Part shown: positions 25,845 through 34,721 of the stretch, in pieces
How positions within the stretch are numbered: position 1 is the first letter of the stretch
Layout: each line of letters begins with the position of its first letter
NCBI RefSeq assembly: GCF_042656585.1
Contig: NZ_JBHSPG010000005.1
DNA: 64,000 nt
DNA from: Thalassorhabdus alkalitolerans
Lineage (GTDB): Bacteria > Bacillota > Bacilli > Bacillales > Marinococcaceae
Strand: one strand, 5' to 3'
Made by a program: the position numbers and the translations under genes
Notes under the pieces: model-generated
Told to the model about the DNA's origin: nothing
Databases searched by the model: none
Seen by the model: the letters and a program-made list of their open reading frames with translations, nothing else

Positions 25845-25972
25845 CTCTTATCAACCTTTACTATCTGTATTACTTACATTGTAAACTATATTTAGAGAAG
25901 GCACATAGCTATCAGCCACTAATCAAAAAAACTCTCTATATTGCTTCATTATATTTGTAATCTTACTCGATA

Positions 25973-26007
25973 AAAAGGGACTCTCCTTTCACTGGAGAGT
26001 CCCTTTT
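25973..26007 (-). terminator. Terminator of cshA
   Basis: AAAAGGGACTCTCC (25973-25986) pairs with GGAGAGTCCCTTTT (25994-26007), with a seven-base loop. On the minus strand the second arm ends in a T-run. It lies 13 bases after the helicase stop. Confidence 0.85.
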
Positions 26008-26019
26008 ACTTATGCTTTG

Positions 26020-27474
26020 TTATCGTCTTGCTTTGCGGTCTCGGCCGCCTTTACGTCCTTGCTTATCAAACGAAAATTTATTATTTCTCCCTCTGCCTTT
26101 GTTACCTTTGTTATTTCCACTTTTACCTCTGAAAGAGCTTTTCTTCGGCCGCAAGGAGGCTTCTTCTGTCAGCTTGATGTTTTTGTCGTCCGGTTCCTTC
26201 GTTGCCATTTTTAATGCTGCAGCTACGAGTGTTTCAGCACCGTATTCATCAAGCAGTCCTTTTGCTGCTTCATCCAGGTCCTCATATCCGCCTTTTCGGA
26301 CAGTTTCTCTTAGTTGGTCAATTGCCTGCTGGTAACGGCCTGCCATTGCTTCCGCGTAGGTTGGAAGACTTTGACGCTTCATTTTACTTTTTGTAGTCGC
26401 CTCAATGTCTTTTAGGTGTTCCATTTCACGAGGGGTAACAAAGGTAAATGCCACTCCTTTTTCCCCCGCACGGCCTGTCCTGCCAATACGGTGGACATAG
26501 CTTTCAGAGTCCTGTGGCAGGTCAAAATTATAAACATGGGTGACGCCAGTTACGTCTAGCCCTCTTGCCGCCACGTCAGTTGCCACCAGAATATTTATGG
26601 TGCCTTTTTTAAATTTACGAAGTACTTTATCCCGTCTTTCTTGCCTTAAGTCACCATGAATACCTTCTACAGCATAACCAACCTGGCTGAGAGCTTCTGA
26701 TAACTCATCAACTCTTCTCTTTGTGCGGCCAAAGATAATGGAGAGTTCAGGAGGATCAATATCAAGCAAATACCTGAGCGTATCAAGCTTCTGTTTTTCA
26801 GGAACTTCAATATAACGCTGTTCGATACTGGATACAGTCAGGCCCTTGCTTTTAATAGCGACCACTTCAGGGTCTTTCATGAAATTTTTCGTAACGGATT
26901 GTAATCTCTTTGGCATGGTTGCTGAAAAAAGAAGGGTCTGCCTTTCTTTTGGAACTTCCGCCAAGATGGTTTCAATATCTTCAATAAAGCCCATGCTCAG
27001 CATTTCATCAGCTTCGTCCAATACAATCATTTTCAAGGTCTGTGGACGAATAGTTTTTCTTCTCATGTGATCCATAAAACGTCCTGGTGTTGCCACAATA
27101 ATTTGCGGTCTGCGCTTTAAAGCTTTAATCTGCCGGCCAATTTCTTGTCCTCCGTAAATAGGTAAAGCTTCTATTCCTTTAAAACGACCGAGCTTATTTA
27201 ACTCTTCAGCAACCTGATTGGCAAGTTCCCGGGTAGGAGCCAGCACCAGGCCCTGTGTAACCTTTTCTTCTGTATCAATGTTTTCAAGAAGCGGAATCCC
27301 AAACGCTGCTGTTTTCCCTGTACCCGTTTGGGCCTGACCTATAAGATCTTTTCCTTCTTTAACAAAAGGGATAACTTTTTCCTGAATCGGTGTAGCTTCA
27401 GTAAACCCCATTTGTTCAACTGCTCGAAGAATTTGTTGATCTAAATTTAACTCTTTAAATAATGTCAATAACAT
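26020..27474 (-). CDS. cshA: DEAD-box RNA helicase CshA
   Basis: 484-residue ATP-dependent RNA helicase. Motifs in order: GFTEATPIQ (Q motif), AQTGTGKT (I), PTRELANQ (Ia), TPGR (Ib), DEAD (II), SAT (III), VATDVAARGLD (V) and HRIGRTGRAG (VI). The C-terminal tail is rich in Gly, Arg, Lys and Asn (from about 440), a non-specific RNA-binding extension as in CshA of Bacillus, which works with the RNA degradosome and in cold adaptation. AAAGGAG lies four bases before the ATG. Confidence 0.9.
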   Translation of the reverse strand: MLLTLFKELNLDQQILRAVEQMGFTEATPIQEKVIPFVKEGKDLIGQAQTGTGKTAAFGIPLLENIDTEEKVTQGLVLAPTRELANQVAEELNKLGRFKGIEALPIYGGQEIGRQIKALKRRPQIIVATPGRFMDHMRRKTIRPQTLKMIVLDEADEMLSMGFIEDIETILAEVPKERQTLLFSATMPKRLQSVTKNFMKDPEVVAIKSKGLTVSSIEQRYIEVPEKQKLDTLRYLLDIDPPELSIIFGRTKRRVDELSEALSQVGYAVEGIHGDLRQERRDKVLRKFKKGTINILVATDVAARGLDVTGVTHVYNFDLPQDSESYVHRIGRTGRAGEKGVAFTFVTPREMEHLKDIEATTKSKMKRQSLPTYAEAMAGRYQQAIDQLRETVRKGGYEDLDEAAKGLLDEYGAETLVAAALKMATKEPDDKNIKLTEEASLRPKKSSFRGKSGNNKGNKGRGRNNKFSFDKQGRKGGRDRKARR

Positions 27475-27737
27475 CTATCTCCTTTAATCATTTATATTTC
27501 ACTATAGGATATCCCCGTTATGATGAACCTTAAAAATACTTCTTCGTGTATTCATATCCTCAACCTAACAAAAGGTATATGTGTGAATTTCTATTTTTTA
27601 ACGAACCAATCAACTTTACCACATATTGTATTGCAATGCTACTTCTTTCCTTATAAGATGCTTTCTGCACTTATCAATAGAGTGCCCAAAAACAATTGAT
27701 ATAAGCATATAACGTTACTTACTATCTAAAAGAAAAA

Positions 27738-27763
27738 ATAAACAGGAAGAAACTCCTGTTTAT
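27738..27763 (-). terminator. Terminator of the desaturase gene
   Basis: Arms at 27738-27747 and 27754-27763 give a 10-bp stem on the minus strand (ATAAACAGGA/TCCTGTTTAT) followed by TTTTTT. It begins within the stop codon of the desaturase gene. Confidence 0.8.
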
Positions 27764-28866
27764 CACTGGGCTTTTTTTGCTTTATTCTTCTGAGCCTTCA
27801 AGGATCCAGGTGATGAATTCTTTTCATGTTTGCTTGGGAGAGCCAACCCGTTTAACCCATTTCCTAAAGACCCGTACACCACCGCCTTTTTCGGGTCAAT
27901 CAGTTCATCTTTTTCAAAATAAACACGTGGTGTTTTCCATAGAAGGGCCAATGCTTTTTGCATAGGCATTTCGTGATAACGTTCTGGCCACATTTCCTTG
28001 ATTTTTGCTTTTACCAGCGGATAATACTTAGGGTTAACACCTGGGAATAAGTGATGTTCTGTATGATAAGAAAAATTAAAGTGAAGAACATCCACCCATT
28101 TTGGAACGGTAACCGTTAAGCTGTTCGCCAGTGGATCATTCACAGGCACTAAAGGGTTCAGCCTGTGATTTGTAGAAATATATGCCATCACAATAGCATT
28201 TGCAATAAGGACAGGTATGACAAATGCAAACAGCCACTTCAAAGGTCCTATCCATAACAATAACCCGATCCAGCTCGCCCATGGTAAAACAAACTGAAGC
28301 CATACTGCTGGTTGTTTGCCAGGTTTGAAATCCTTTATATAAGAAAAAAACATTTTGATGGAATGTGCTGTGAAAGTAACAGCTAATGAAAGCATGCTGA
28401 AAAAAGCACGGACGACAAAAGGAAGACGGTAAATTAAGCGTATTAGCTTACTTTTGTTGTAAGCTTCTACCGTAAACCAGGCATCCGGGTCCTTGTGTTC
28501 ATCCTGAGTATGACGGTGATGCTCAATGTTATGCCATTTTTTCCAGAGTCTTGGTCCCGTAGTTAACGGCCAAAAAGCGACAGCGCCTAATAAACTGCTA
28601 ATCATTTTATTTCTTACAACCGTTCCATGGAGGATTTCATGTCCCAAGAAACCCATCGCGGCAAAACATGCACCTAACACTCCAGAAATCATTAAATAAA
28701 TCCATAAATTCATATCATAAAGACTAATGGTCATAATGCCGGCAATGCTGATTAAAAGATATGCCAGGCCTCCAAACAATCTCATGGGAACTGGTTTAAA
28801 TGCCTTTTTAGGTAAATGCGGAGTCACACGGGCAGCGTACCACCCAAACGTTTTATATTGATTCAT
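27763..28866 (-). CDS. Membrane fatty acid desaturase
   Basis: 367-residue integral membrane di-iron desaturase that introduces double bonds into acyl chains. The three His boxes are present: HEILH (about 97), HNIEHHRH (about 132) and HTEHH near the C-terminus (YHTEHHLFPGVNP). Two pairs of hydrophobic helices separate them. The boxes differ from those of B. subtilis Des (HDCCH), so it belongs to another acyl-lipid desaturase subgroup. The C-terminus is a Lys-rich tail. Own promoter at 28937-28964; a single-gene unit. Confidence 0.88.
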   Translation of the reverse strand: MNQYKTFGWYAARVTPHLPKKAFKPVPMRLFGGLAYLLISIAGIMTISLYDMNLWIYLMISGVLGACFAAMGFLGHEILHGTVVRNKMISSLLGAVAFWPLTTGPRLWKKWHNIEHHRHTQDEHKDPDAWFTVEAYNKSKLIRLIYRLPFVVRAFFSMLSLAVTFTAHSIKMFFSYIKDFKPGKQPAVWLQFVLPWASWIGLLLWIGPLKWLFAFVIPVLIANAIVMAYISTNHRLNPLVPVNDPLANSLTVTVPKWVDVLHFNFSYHTEHHLFPGVNPKYYPLVKAKIKEMWPERYHEMPMQKALALLWKTPRVYFEKDELIDPKKAVVYGSLGNGLNGLALPSKHEKNSSPGSLKAQKNKAKKAQ

Positions 28867-28936
28867 TCATTGTCCTTTCCTAAACAAGCTATTGATAAAT
28901 TGTAGTAGTTTATACTATTATCCCTCATACCTCCAA

Positions 28937-28964
28937 AGTATACCACATTAATTAAGATTTACAA
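28937..28964 (-). promoter_or_regulatory. Promoter of the desaturase gene
   Basis: Minus strand TTGTAA (28964-28959), 16-base spacer, TATACT (28942-28937), about 70 bases before the start codon. Confidence 0.6.
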
Positions 28965-29172
28965 CCAATTGTTATTACCAGGTACCAATAGGGAAAAAGA
29001 CGAAAGAAGATTTTCATTCTCAAGAGAAGCAACCGTGGCAGTACCTGTCAAAAAGCCAGTACCCCTTTCAATGACCTTGTAACTAGAAAAGGGAAGAACT
29101 TGTCCTCATCCCTCCATCATGGTAAATTATAGAAATGAAATTTAAAAATCCTGAAAATAAGGTGAGAAATAT
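28965..29172. other. Intergenic region upstream of the sda-like gene
   Basis: Together with the desaturase leader this is a 306-base gene-free stretch. It holds two nearly identical 9-mers, GGCAGTACC and GCCAGTACC, 12 bases apart (about 29037-29065), and a purine-rich segment. No -10/-35 pair for sda is convincing by eye, and no perfect DnaA box (TTATNCACA) is present. Confidence 0.5.
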
Positions 29173-29343
29173 ATGACATATATGAAAGATGAAACCCTGT
29201 TAGACGCACTTTTTAAAGCTTTAACTTTGAATTTAGATTCAAACTTTATCCACTTATTAAAACAGGAGGCTGATCGCAGGGATATATTGCTTAATCAAAG
29301 CTGCAAATTATCTTCTGCACCCAAATTTAAACAAGAGGGATAG
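29173..29343 (+). CDS. sda: Sda-like sporulation checkpoint protein (histidine kinase inhibitor)
   Basis: A 56-residue protein not previously called because of its size. The stretch KDETLLDALFKALTLNLDSN followed by FIHLLKQEADRRDIL aligns with B. subtilis Sda (LSDELLIESYFKATEMNL... FIELIENEIKRRSL). That protein is a helical hairpin which blocks KinA autophosphorylation when DNA replication is disturbed. AAGGTGAG lies eight bases before ATG 29173; ATG 29182 is an alternative. It has a 16-residue C-terminal extension relative to B. subtilis Sda. A near-consensus DnaA box, TTATCCACT (29246-29254), lies within the gene. Confidence 0.8.
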   Translation: MTYMKDETLLDALFKALTLNLDSNFIHLLKQEADRRDILLNQSCKLSSAPKFKQEG

Positions 29344-29403
29344 CTTATGTAGAGCTCCCCCTCCATCTGCCCGAAAAAGCCCTCTTCCTTTTTTCATACC
29401 TCT

Positions 29404-30549
29404 TTATTCATCCACGATGTTTCCCTTGTAAAGCTTCTTTCTTACAATTTTAATTTTGAGCCTGCTGCTTATTTTCTTTAAATCCTGTTCTTCTCTTTTC
29501 GTTACTAACGATACAACCGTACCACTTGCCCCTGCTCTCCCTGTCCTGCCGGCACGGTGAGAATACTGGTCTGCATTTCTAGGCAGGTCAAGCTGAATAA
29601 CATGTGAAAGTTCCTTGATATCCAGCCCGCGAGCTGCTACATCTGTAGCCAGCAGCAGGGTCGTCTCTCCATTACGAAAGCGTGTAATCGCATTTTTTCG
29701 TTCATCCTTGTTTGAATCCCCATGCAAAGCTTCTGTTGAGACCCCTCTGTAAGCGAGCTTATCGCTCATTTCTGTTAACTGCTCTACGTTGTTTACAAAG
29801 GTTAATGCTCTAATATTTTCCGTCCTTATATACCGGCGAAGAATATCAATTTTCTCTCTTTGTTCACATACAAAATAGATATGATTGACCTTTTCAACCT
29901 CTTCTTTTCCTTTACTAATTCTTAGCTCTTCTGCTTCTCCTAACAGCTCCTTAGCCTTTTTGGCTGTACCCGTTGAGATGGTGGCAGAGGTAAACAGAAT
30001 TTGTGTATCTTTTAGGGAGGCTTTCCTGATCTTTTGCAGCGACTTTTCGTGTTCCTGAGTGATCAATTGATCTCCCTCATCTAATACCAGAGTCGATACT
30101 TTATGCATTTTCAGCTTTTTTAGCTCAATCAGTTCCAGTACCCTCCCAGGAGTCCCTACCGCTACATGCACAGTTTTCTTTAATTTTTCAATTTGGCGTT
30201 TAATATTAGCCCCGCCTATGAAAGCTGCCCCCTCAATACCGCTCCCTTTTGTCCATTGATTTAGCTCTTCAAGAACTTGCATCACAAGCTCCCGGCTTGG
30301 AGCAATAATCACTGCCTGTGTATTTTTCATCTCAGGATCTATTTTTTGTAACAGAGGGATAAGATATGCGATGGTCTTTCCTGTTCCGGTTGGTGCTTCA
30401 ACAACCATATTCTGCCCTTCCAAGAGGGAAGGAACGGCTCGTTCCTGAACTTTTGTCGGAGCATTAAATCCCGCTTCCTTCCATGCATTCTGAATAAAAG
30501 GGGAAGTCTTTTCCAATAAAGGCCATGTTATACTTTGTTTGTCGTCCAT
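29404..30549 (-). CDS. DEAD-box-like RNA helicase (YfmL type)
   Basis: 381-residue RNA helicase without a long C-terminal extension, as in B. subtilis YfmL (ribosome biogenesis/cold). Motifs: APTGTGKT (I), APSRELVMQ (Ia), TPGR (Ib), SAT (III), LLATDVAARGLD (V) and HRAGRTGRAG (VI). Motif II reads DEGD (157-160) rather than DEAD. It lies between sda and topB, on the same strand as topB and 23 bases downstream of it, so they may be co-transcribed. Confidence 0.85.
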   Translation of the reverse strand: MDDKQSITWPLLEKTSPFIQNAWKEAGFNAPTKVQERAVPSLLEGQNMVVEAPTGTGKTIAYLIPLLQKIDPEMKNTQAVIIAPSRELVMQVLEELNQWTKGSGIEGAAFIGGANIKRQIEKLKKTVHVAVGTPGRVLELIELKKLKMHKVSTLVLDEGDQLITQEHEKSLQKIRKASLKDTQILFTSATISTGTAKKAKELLGEAEELRISKGKEEVEKVNHIYFVCEQREKIDILRRYIRTENIRALTFVNNVEQLTEMSDKLAYRGVSTEALHGDSNKDERKNAITRFRNGETTLLLATDVAARGLDIKELSHVIQLDLPRNADQYSHRAGRTGRAGASGTVVSLVTKREEQDLKKISSRLKIKIVRKKLYKGNIVDE

Positions 30550-30572
30550 AGTTGTTTCCTTTCTTTTCCATA

Positions 30573-32774
30573 CTACTTGTCTTTGTTTAAATTAAGCTTA
30601 GCTAATGCATCTGCCAAAGCTGGATTTGTAAATTCCTCTTCTTTCTTCTGCTGCTTCTTCAGATATTTATTAACGTCTCCTTTTGAAGCTTTGCTGGTTT
30701 TCTCTTTTTGCTTTCTTTTATTAAAGGCTGACAATTTTTCCTTGTGACCGCATCTGCAGACAAAGATCTGCCCTTCACCTTCTCCTCTCAATTCAAGCTT
30801 CTTCCGGCAATTTGGACACCTTGCGTTTGTCACTTTCGCCACGTTCTTTTTATACCCGCAGTCCCGGTCCTGACAGACATGCATTTTTCCTTTCTTGCCT
30901 TTCACTTCAAGCAAAAACTTTCCACATTCCGGGCATTTGCTGCCTGTCATATTGTCGTGCTTGAATTTCTTATCGCTTTTCTTAATTTCTTTAACTACGC
31001 TGCCAGCATAACTTTTCATTTCATTAATAAAGGTTTCCTTTGGAAGCTTTCCTTTTGTGATATCTTCCAGCTTCAATTCCCATTCCGCAGTCAACGCAGG
31101 CGACCTTAATTCCTCCGGCACTAACTCTAGAAGCTGCCTGCCTTTTGAAGTAAGCACAAGGTCTTTTCCTTTCTTTTCGATTAAAAAACTGTTTAATAGT
31201 TTTTCAATAATATCAGCTCTGGTCGCTACGGTTCCAATGCCTCCTGTTTTCCCTAATGTTTTAAGCAGCTGTTTGTCTTCTCCTGCCATGTAATGTGCCG
31301 GATTTTCCATTGCTGACAGCAGTGTTCCTTCATTAAATGGAGAAGGGGGTTTTGTTTCTCCCTCTGTTTTTGTGACCTTAAGCAGAGAAAGAAGCTCCCC
31401 TTTTTTCAGAGAAGATACGTTGTGAGAGGAGATTGTTTCTCCCTTCGTGGTACCGGGCACATCCTCATACACTTTCTTCCACCCCTGAGCTGTCACTTTT
31501 GCTTCTTTCCCAACAAAATTTTCGTTATTAATTGCAGCTTTCACAGTTGTAATTTCCTTTTCATGAGGTGGAAAAAATACTGAGATAAACCTTCTTACAA
31601 CTAAATCATAAATGTTTCTTTCTTTAGCAGTGAACTCATCCACAAAGGGGGGTTCCTCTGTTGGAATAATAGCATGGTGGTCTGAAACCCTAGAGTCATC
31701 TACAAAAGATTTATTCGTCTTAATCGGGCTTTGTAAAAGGATATTGACATATTTAGCGTACGGCTTCACGCTGCATGCCTTCAACCTCTCCCTTAAGGTT
31801 TCCACAATATCTGAAGAAAGATGTCTTGAATCCGTACGAGGATACGTAAGCACTTTGTAGTGTTCATACAGCCTTTGCATAATGGATAAGGTTTCTTTAG
31901 CTGAGTACCCGAACACTTTGTTGGCATCTCTTTGAAGCTCTGTTAAGTCATAGAGCTGTGGAGCATGGCTCTTCTTCGGAGATACCTGAATATCAGTGAT
32001 CAAAGCTTTCTTTCCCTGGATTTCTTTTATCACTTTCTCTGCTTTCTCTTTATGAAAGATTCTTGTCTCACCATTATTAAGGTCAGACCAGGATAAAGTG
32101 AATTGATTGTCTGTTAACACTGTAATGCCGTAATAGCTTTTAGGAGTGAATGCTCGAATCTCCTCTTCCTTTTTAGCAATCATTGCTAATGTAGGGGTTT
32201 GGACTCTTCCACAAGAAAGCTGCGCGTTATATTTTGTAGTTAAAGCACGAGTAGCATTCATGCCAACATACCAATCGGCCTCAGACCGGGCAACAGCGGA
32301 AGCATATAGATCTTCAAATTGCTTTCCATCTTTTAAGCTGTTAAACCCATTTTTGATCGCCTTATCGGTGACAGAAGAAATCCACAAACGCTTTAAAGGC
32401 TTTTTCGTTTTGGATTTTTCAATGATCCACCTTGCTACGAGCTCTCCTTCTCTTCCTGCATCTGTAGCGATAATGATCTTGTTTACATCGTTACGGTTCA
32501 TTTGCGTTTTCACAGTCTGAAATTGCTTTCCGCTCTGTTTGATTACCACAAGCTTTAATGAAGGGGGAAGCATTGGCAGGTCATCAAGATTCCAGGTTCT
32601 ATATTTCTCTCCATAAGCTTCAGGGTCTGCTAATGTCACCAGGTGTCCTAAGGCCCAGGTAACAATATGATCCTTTCCCTCAAAATAACCATTTCCTTTT
32701 TTATCACAATTTAATACTCTTGCGATATCTCTTCCCACTGAAGGTTTTTCTGCTAATACGAGCGCTTTCGTCAT
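30573..32774 (-). CDS. topB: DNA topoisomerase III
   Basis: Type IA topoisomerase, 733 residues. The N-terminal TOPRIM domain starts KALVLAEKPSVGRDIARVL and contains ATDAGREGELVARWI; the active-site Tyr is in LTYPRTDSRHLSSD. After the catalytic core (to about 600) there are two zinc-ribbon-like segments, CPECGKFLL...CQDRDCG and CPNCRKKLE...CRCGHKE, then a Lys-rich tail. It decatenates DNA using single-stranded regions. I choose the second of two adjacent ATGs, eight bases after GAGG. Confidence 0.95.
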   Translation of the reverse strand: MTKALVLAEKPSVGRDIARVLNCDKKGNGYFEGKDHIVTWALGHLVTLADPEAYGEKYRTWNLDDLPMLPPSLKLVVIKQSGKQFQTVKTQMNRNDVNKIIIATDAGREGELVARWIIEKSKTKKPLKRLWISSVTDKAIKNGFNSLKDGKQFEDLYASAVARSEADWYVGMNATRALTTKYNAQLSCGRVQTPTLAMIAKKEEEIRAFTPKSYYGITVLTDNQFTLSWSDLNNGETRIFHKEKAEKVIKEIQGKKALITDIQVSPKKSHAPQLYDLTELQRDANKVFGYSAKETLSIMQRLYEHYKVLTYPRTDSRHLSSDIVETLRERLKACSVKPYAKYVNILLQSPIKTNKSFVDDSRVSDHHAIIPTEEPPFVDEFTAKERNIYDLVVRRFISVFFPPHEKEITTVKAAINNENFVGKEAKVTAQGWKKVYEDVPGTTKGETISSHNVSSLKKGELLSLLKVTKTEGETKPPSPFNEGTLLSAMENPAHYMAGEDKQLLKTLGKTGGIGTVATRADIIEKLLNSFLIEKKGKDLVLTSKGRQLLELVPEELRSPALTAEWELKLEDITKGKLPKETFINEMKSYAGSVVKEIKKSDKKFKHDNMTGSKCPECGKFLLEVKGKKGKMHVCQDRDCGYKKNVAKVTNARCPNCRKKLELRGEGEGQIFVCRCGHKEKLSAFNKRKQKEKTSKASKGDVNKYLKKQQKKEEEFTNPALADALAKLNLNKDK

Positions 32775-32976
32775 CATTGTTTCCTCATTTCCAATCTTAT
32801 TAACGATAAAAACTATTATGGTCTTTGTTTTTCAGATATGCTCTATGTATCTTACCCCTCGCATCCTTATCATTCAAGGGGCTTGCCATGAAACTTCTTG
32901 TCTTTGTCCATTGTTTTCAGCATCTTTTTTTATATTCCTTAATACACTGTAAATGCAATCAAAAGGAGGTGCTGGC

Positions 32977-33669
32977 ATGAAGCCTGCTTTCACTAAGCCA
33001 GTAAATAAACGGCTCATCACAGTAAACGGAAGTGCAGTCATTACCGCTCCTCCAGACCGGGTCAACATACAGGCAGGAGCGATCACCGAAGATGTGAGCC
33101 TTGAGCAAGCTCAAAGGGAGAATGCAGACATTATAGCCGCTGTAACGCAATCTTTCCTTGAACTGGGCATAGCGGAAGAAAATATACAAACGATACAATT
33201 AACAGTTTTGCCTATGTATGAATTCGTAGACAACGTACAAGTCTTACGCGGATATCAGGTTACCCATTTGCTGGAGGTTAGCTCTGATGATATAGAGGCA
33301 GCCGGTATGCTTGTTGATACCGCTGTCTCGCAGGGAGCAAATTATATTTCCAGTATTAATTTTTCCTTAGCTGATCAAACACCCTATTATCTTGAAGCAC
33401 TATCTCTTGCGATGAGTAACGCTTCAGAAAAGGCCGCGATACTTGCTGATACCATACAAGTTACTCTTTCAAGAATCCCTAATCACGTTCGAGAGCTGCC
33501 TGTCGGTATTTCACCATTCCCTCGTCAAGGAATGTTTATGGCTCAAGAAGGAGTTCCTACTCCTGTGCAGCCTGGATTACTGCAGATTCCAGCTTCAGTT
33601 GAAGCTTCTTACACTTACTTTAACCAGGGGGAACAAAACATTTTGCAAAGAAAATCCCCTCGCGTGTAA
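32977..33669 (+). CDS. SIMPL domain (DUF541) protein
   Basis: 230 residues from ATG 32977, nine bases after AAAAGGAGG. SIMPL features: ITVNGSAVITAPPDRVNIQAG at the start, ENIQTIQLTVLPMYEF, RGYQVTHLLEV, and ALSLAMSNASEKAAILAD. No signal peptide or membrane segment is visible, so unlike periplasmic members it seems to be cytosolic. The family is poorly understood. It stands alone between topB (divergent) and a small unknown gene. Confidence 0.85.
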   Translation: MKPAFTKPVNKRLITVNGSAVITAPPDRVNIQAGAITEDVSLEQAQRENADIIAAVTQSFLELGIAEENIQTIQLTVLPMYEFVDNVQVLRGYQVTHLLEVSSDDIEAAGMLVDTAVSQGANYISSINFSLADQTPYYLEALSLAMSNASEKAAILADTIQVTLSRIPNHVRELPVGISPFPRQGMFMAQEGVPTPVQPGLLQIPASVEASYTYFNQGEQNILQRKSPRV

Positions 33670-33777
33670 AAAGGAAGCTACTTTAAAGCTATGTAAAATT
33701 TATTTTATTTCAGTAAATATTCCCCCTCCTCTTTCTGATTAAAGTATATTTTTGATAGATGAAAAGGAGGGGCCACT

Positions 33778-34035
33778 TTGCACAAAAATGAAATACTGCT
33801 TAAGCTTTCATGGCGCGAAAGGGAAGTCTATCTCTATATGCAAGAAGCAAAACTTGCTTTGAAAAAAAGAAGCTTTTGCTATGAGCACTACCTGGAACTC
33901 CTCTCCCTTACTTCTCCTCCTGTGGAATCCGCTTCCAGGTATTTTGGAATTCCGAGGGAGGATATCATTATAATAGAAAAAATTATTTCTTATAAGATAC
34001 GTTCTTCCCTCATGCATTCAGAAGAATACAAATAG
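33778..34035 (+). CDS. Small protein of unknown function
   Basis: 85 residues from a TTG placed five bases after AAGGAGGGG, a strong ribosome site that supports expression. I do not recognise the family. The sequence is soluble, mixed charged/hydrophobic and mostly helical (WREREVYLYMQEAKLALKKR), with two Cys-free halves except CYEHYLE. It is monocistronic: 108 bases from the SIMPL gene, and its stop codon lies inside a perfect 30-base palindrome. Confidence 0.6.
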   Translation: MHKNEILLKLSWREREVYLYMQEAKLALKKRSFCYEHYLELLSLTSPPVESASRYFGIPREDIIIIEKIISYKIRSSLMHSEEYK

Positions 34036-34060
34036 GCTGTTCCCATGGGAACAGCCTATT
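34031..34060. terminator. Perfect 30-base palindrome acting as terminator
   Basis: AATAGGCTGTTCCCA and its exact complement lie back to back, with no spacer. The TAG of the upstream gene is inside the first arm. T-tails are short on both strands. It separates the small unknown gene from the convergent DUF4064 gene. Confidence 0.75.
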
Positions 34061-34088
34061 TCATCTATATCCGTAAATTTCATTTTTA

Positions 34089-34520
34089 TTAATACACTGG
34101 TTCGTTTTCTGGCGGCTTAGGTTTTCTCACTAGAGCCATTATTCCTGCTATCAGAAATAATATTGCAGGTACAAAAGCAAACCCAAGCGTTCCAATTCCA
34201 ACAATCACTGCAGTTATCAAAAATAATATCCCAGCAAGAATTCTCCTTTTTCCTCCTCTGATATTAATAACAGCAATGATTCCCAAAACTGCGCCTAAAA
34301 TACTGGAAATGATTATCGCCCAGCCAAATGTTCCAAGCATACCTATAACCATGTTTACTTCTTCCGTTCCCATAGCTGGATCCTGAGCCATTTCTTGAGA
34401 CAACTGCTGTTGAAATTCTTGAGAGTCCATAAAGGTAGTTAATGTGAAACCCAGAATGGAAACCAATCCGCTTAAAACCACTCCAATGATTCCTAATGTT
34501 ACTTCACCTGTTCTTTTCAT
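34089..34520 (-). CDS. DUF4064-type membrane protein
   Basis: 143 residues from ATG 34520 (MKRTGEVTLGIIGVVLSG), which follows AAAGGAGG. About four hydrophobic helices, with an acidic/Gln-rich extracytoplasmic loop (DSQEFQQQLSQEMAQDP) after the first. This is the layout of DUF4064 proteins common in Bacillus and Staphylococcus. Function unknown. Single gene, divergent from the CstA gene. Confidence 0.75.
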   Translation of the reverse strand: MKRTGEVTLGIIGVVLSGLVSILGFTLTTFMDSQEFQQQLSQEMAQDPAMGTEEVNMVIGMLGTFGWAIIISSILGAVLGIIAVINIRGGKRRILAGILFLITAVIVGIGTLGFAFVPAILFLIAGIMALVRKPKPPENEPVY

Positions 34521-34721
34521 AATGATCCTCCTTTGCCTATCCATGTAAAACATACGCCGAGAAACCCTATTGGTTTCAACTATACCAATATTTCTATTAT
34601 TCTTTCCATTTCTTTAAATTTATTTAATAAAATATTTTTTCTGAAAAATGTTGTTTTTATTAGTTTACCGCGTTAAAATATCAATTATCTTTAGCTCGTT
34701 ACACAACAGGAGGAACAAAAC

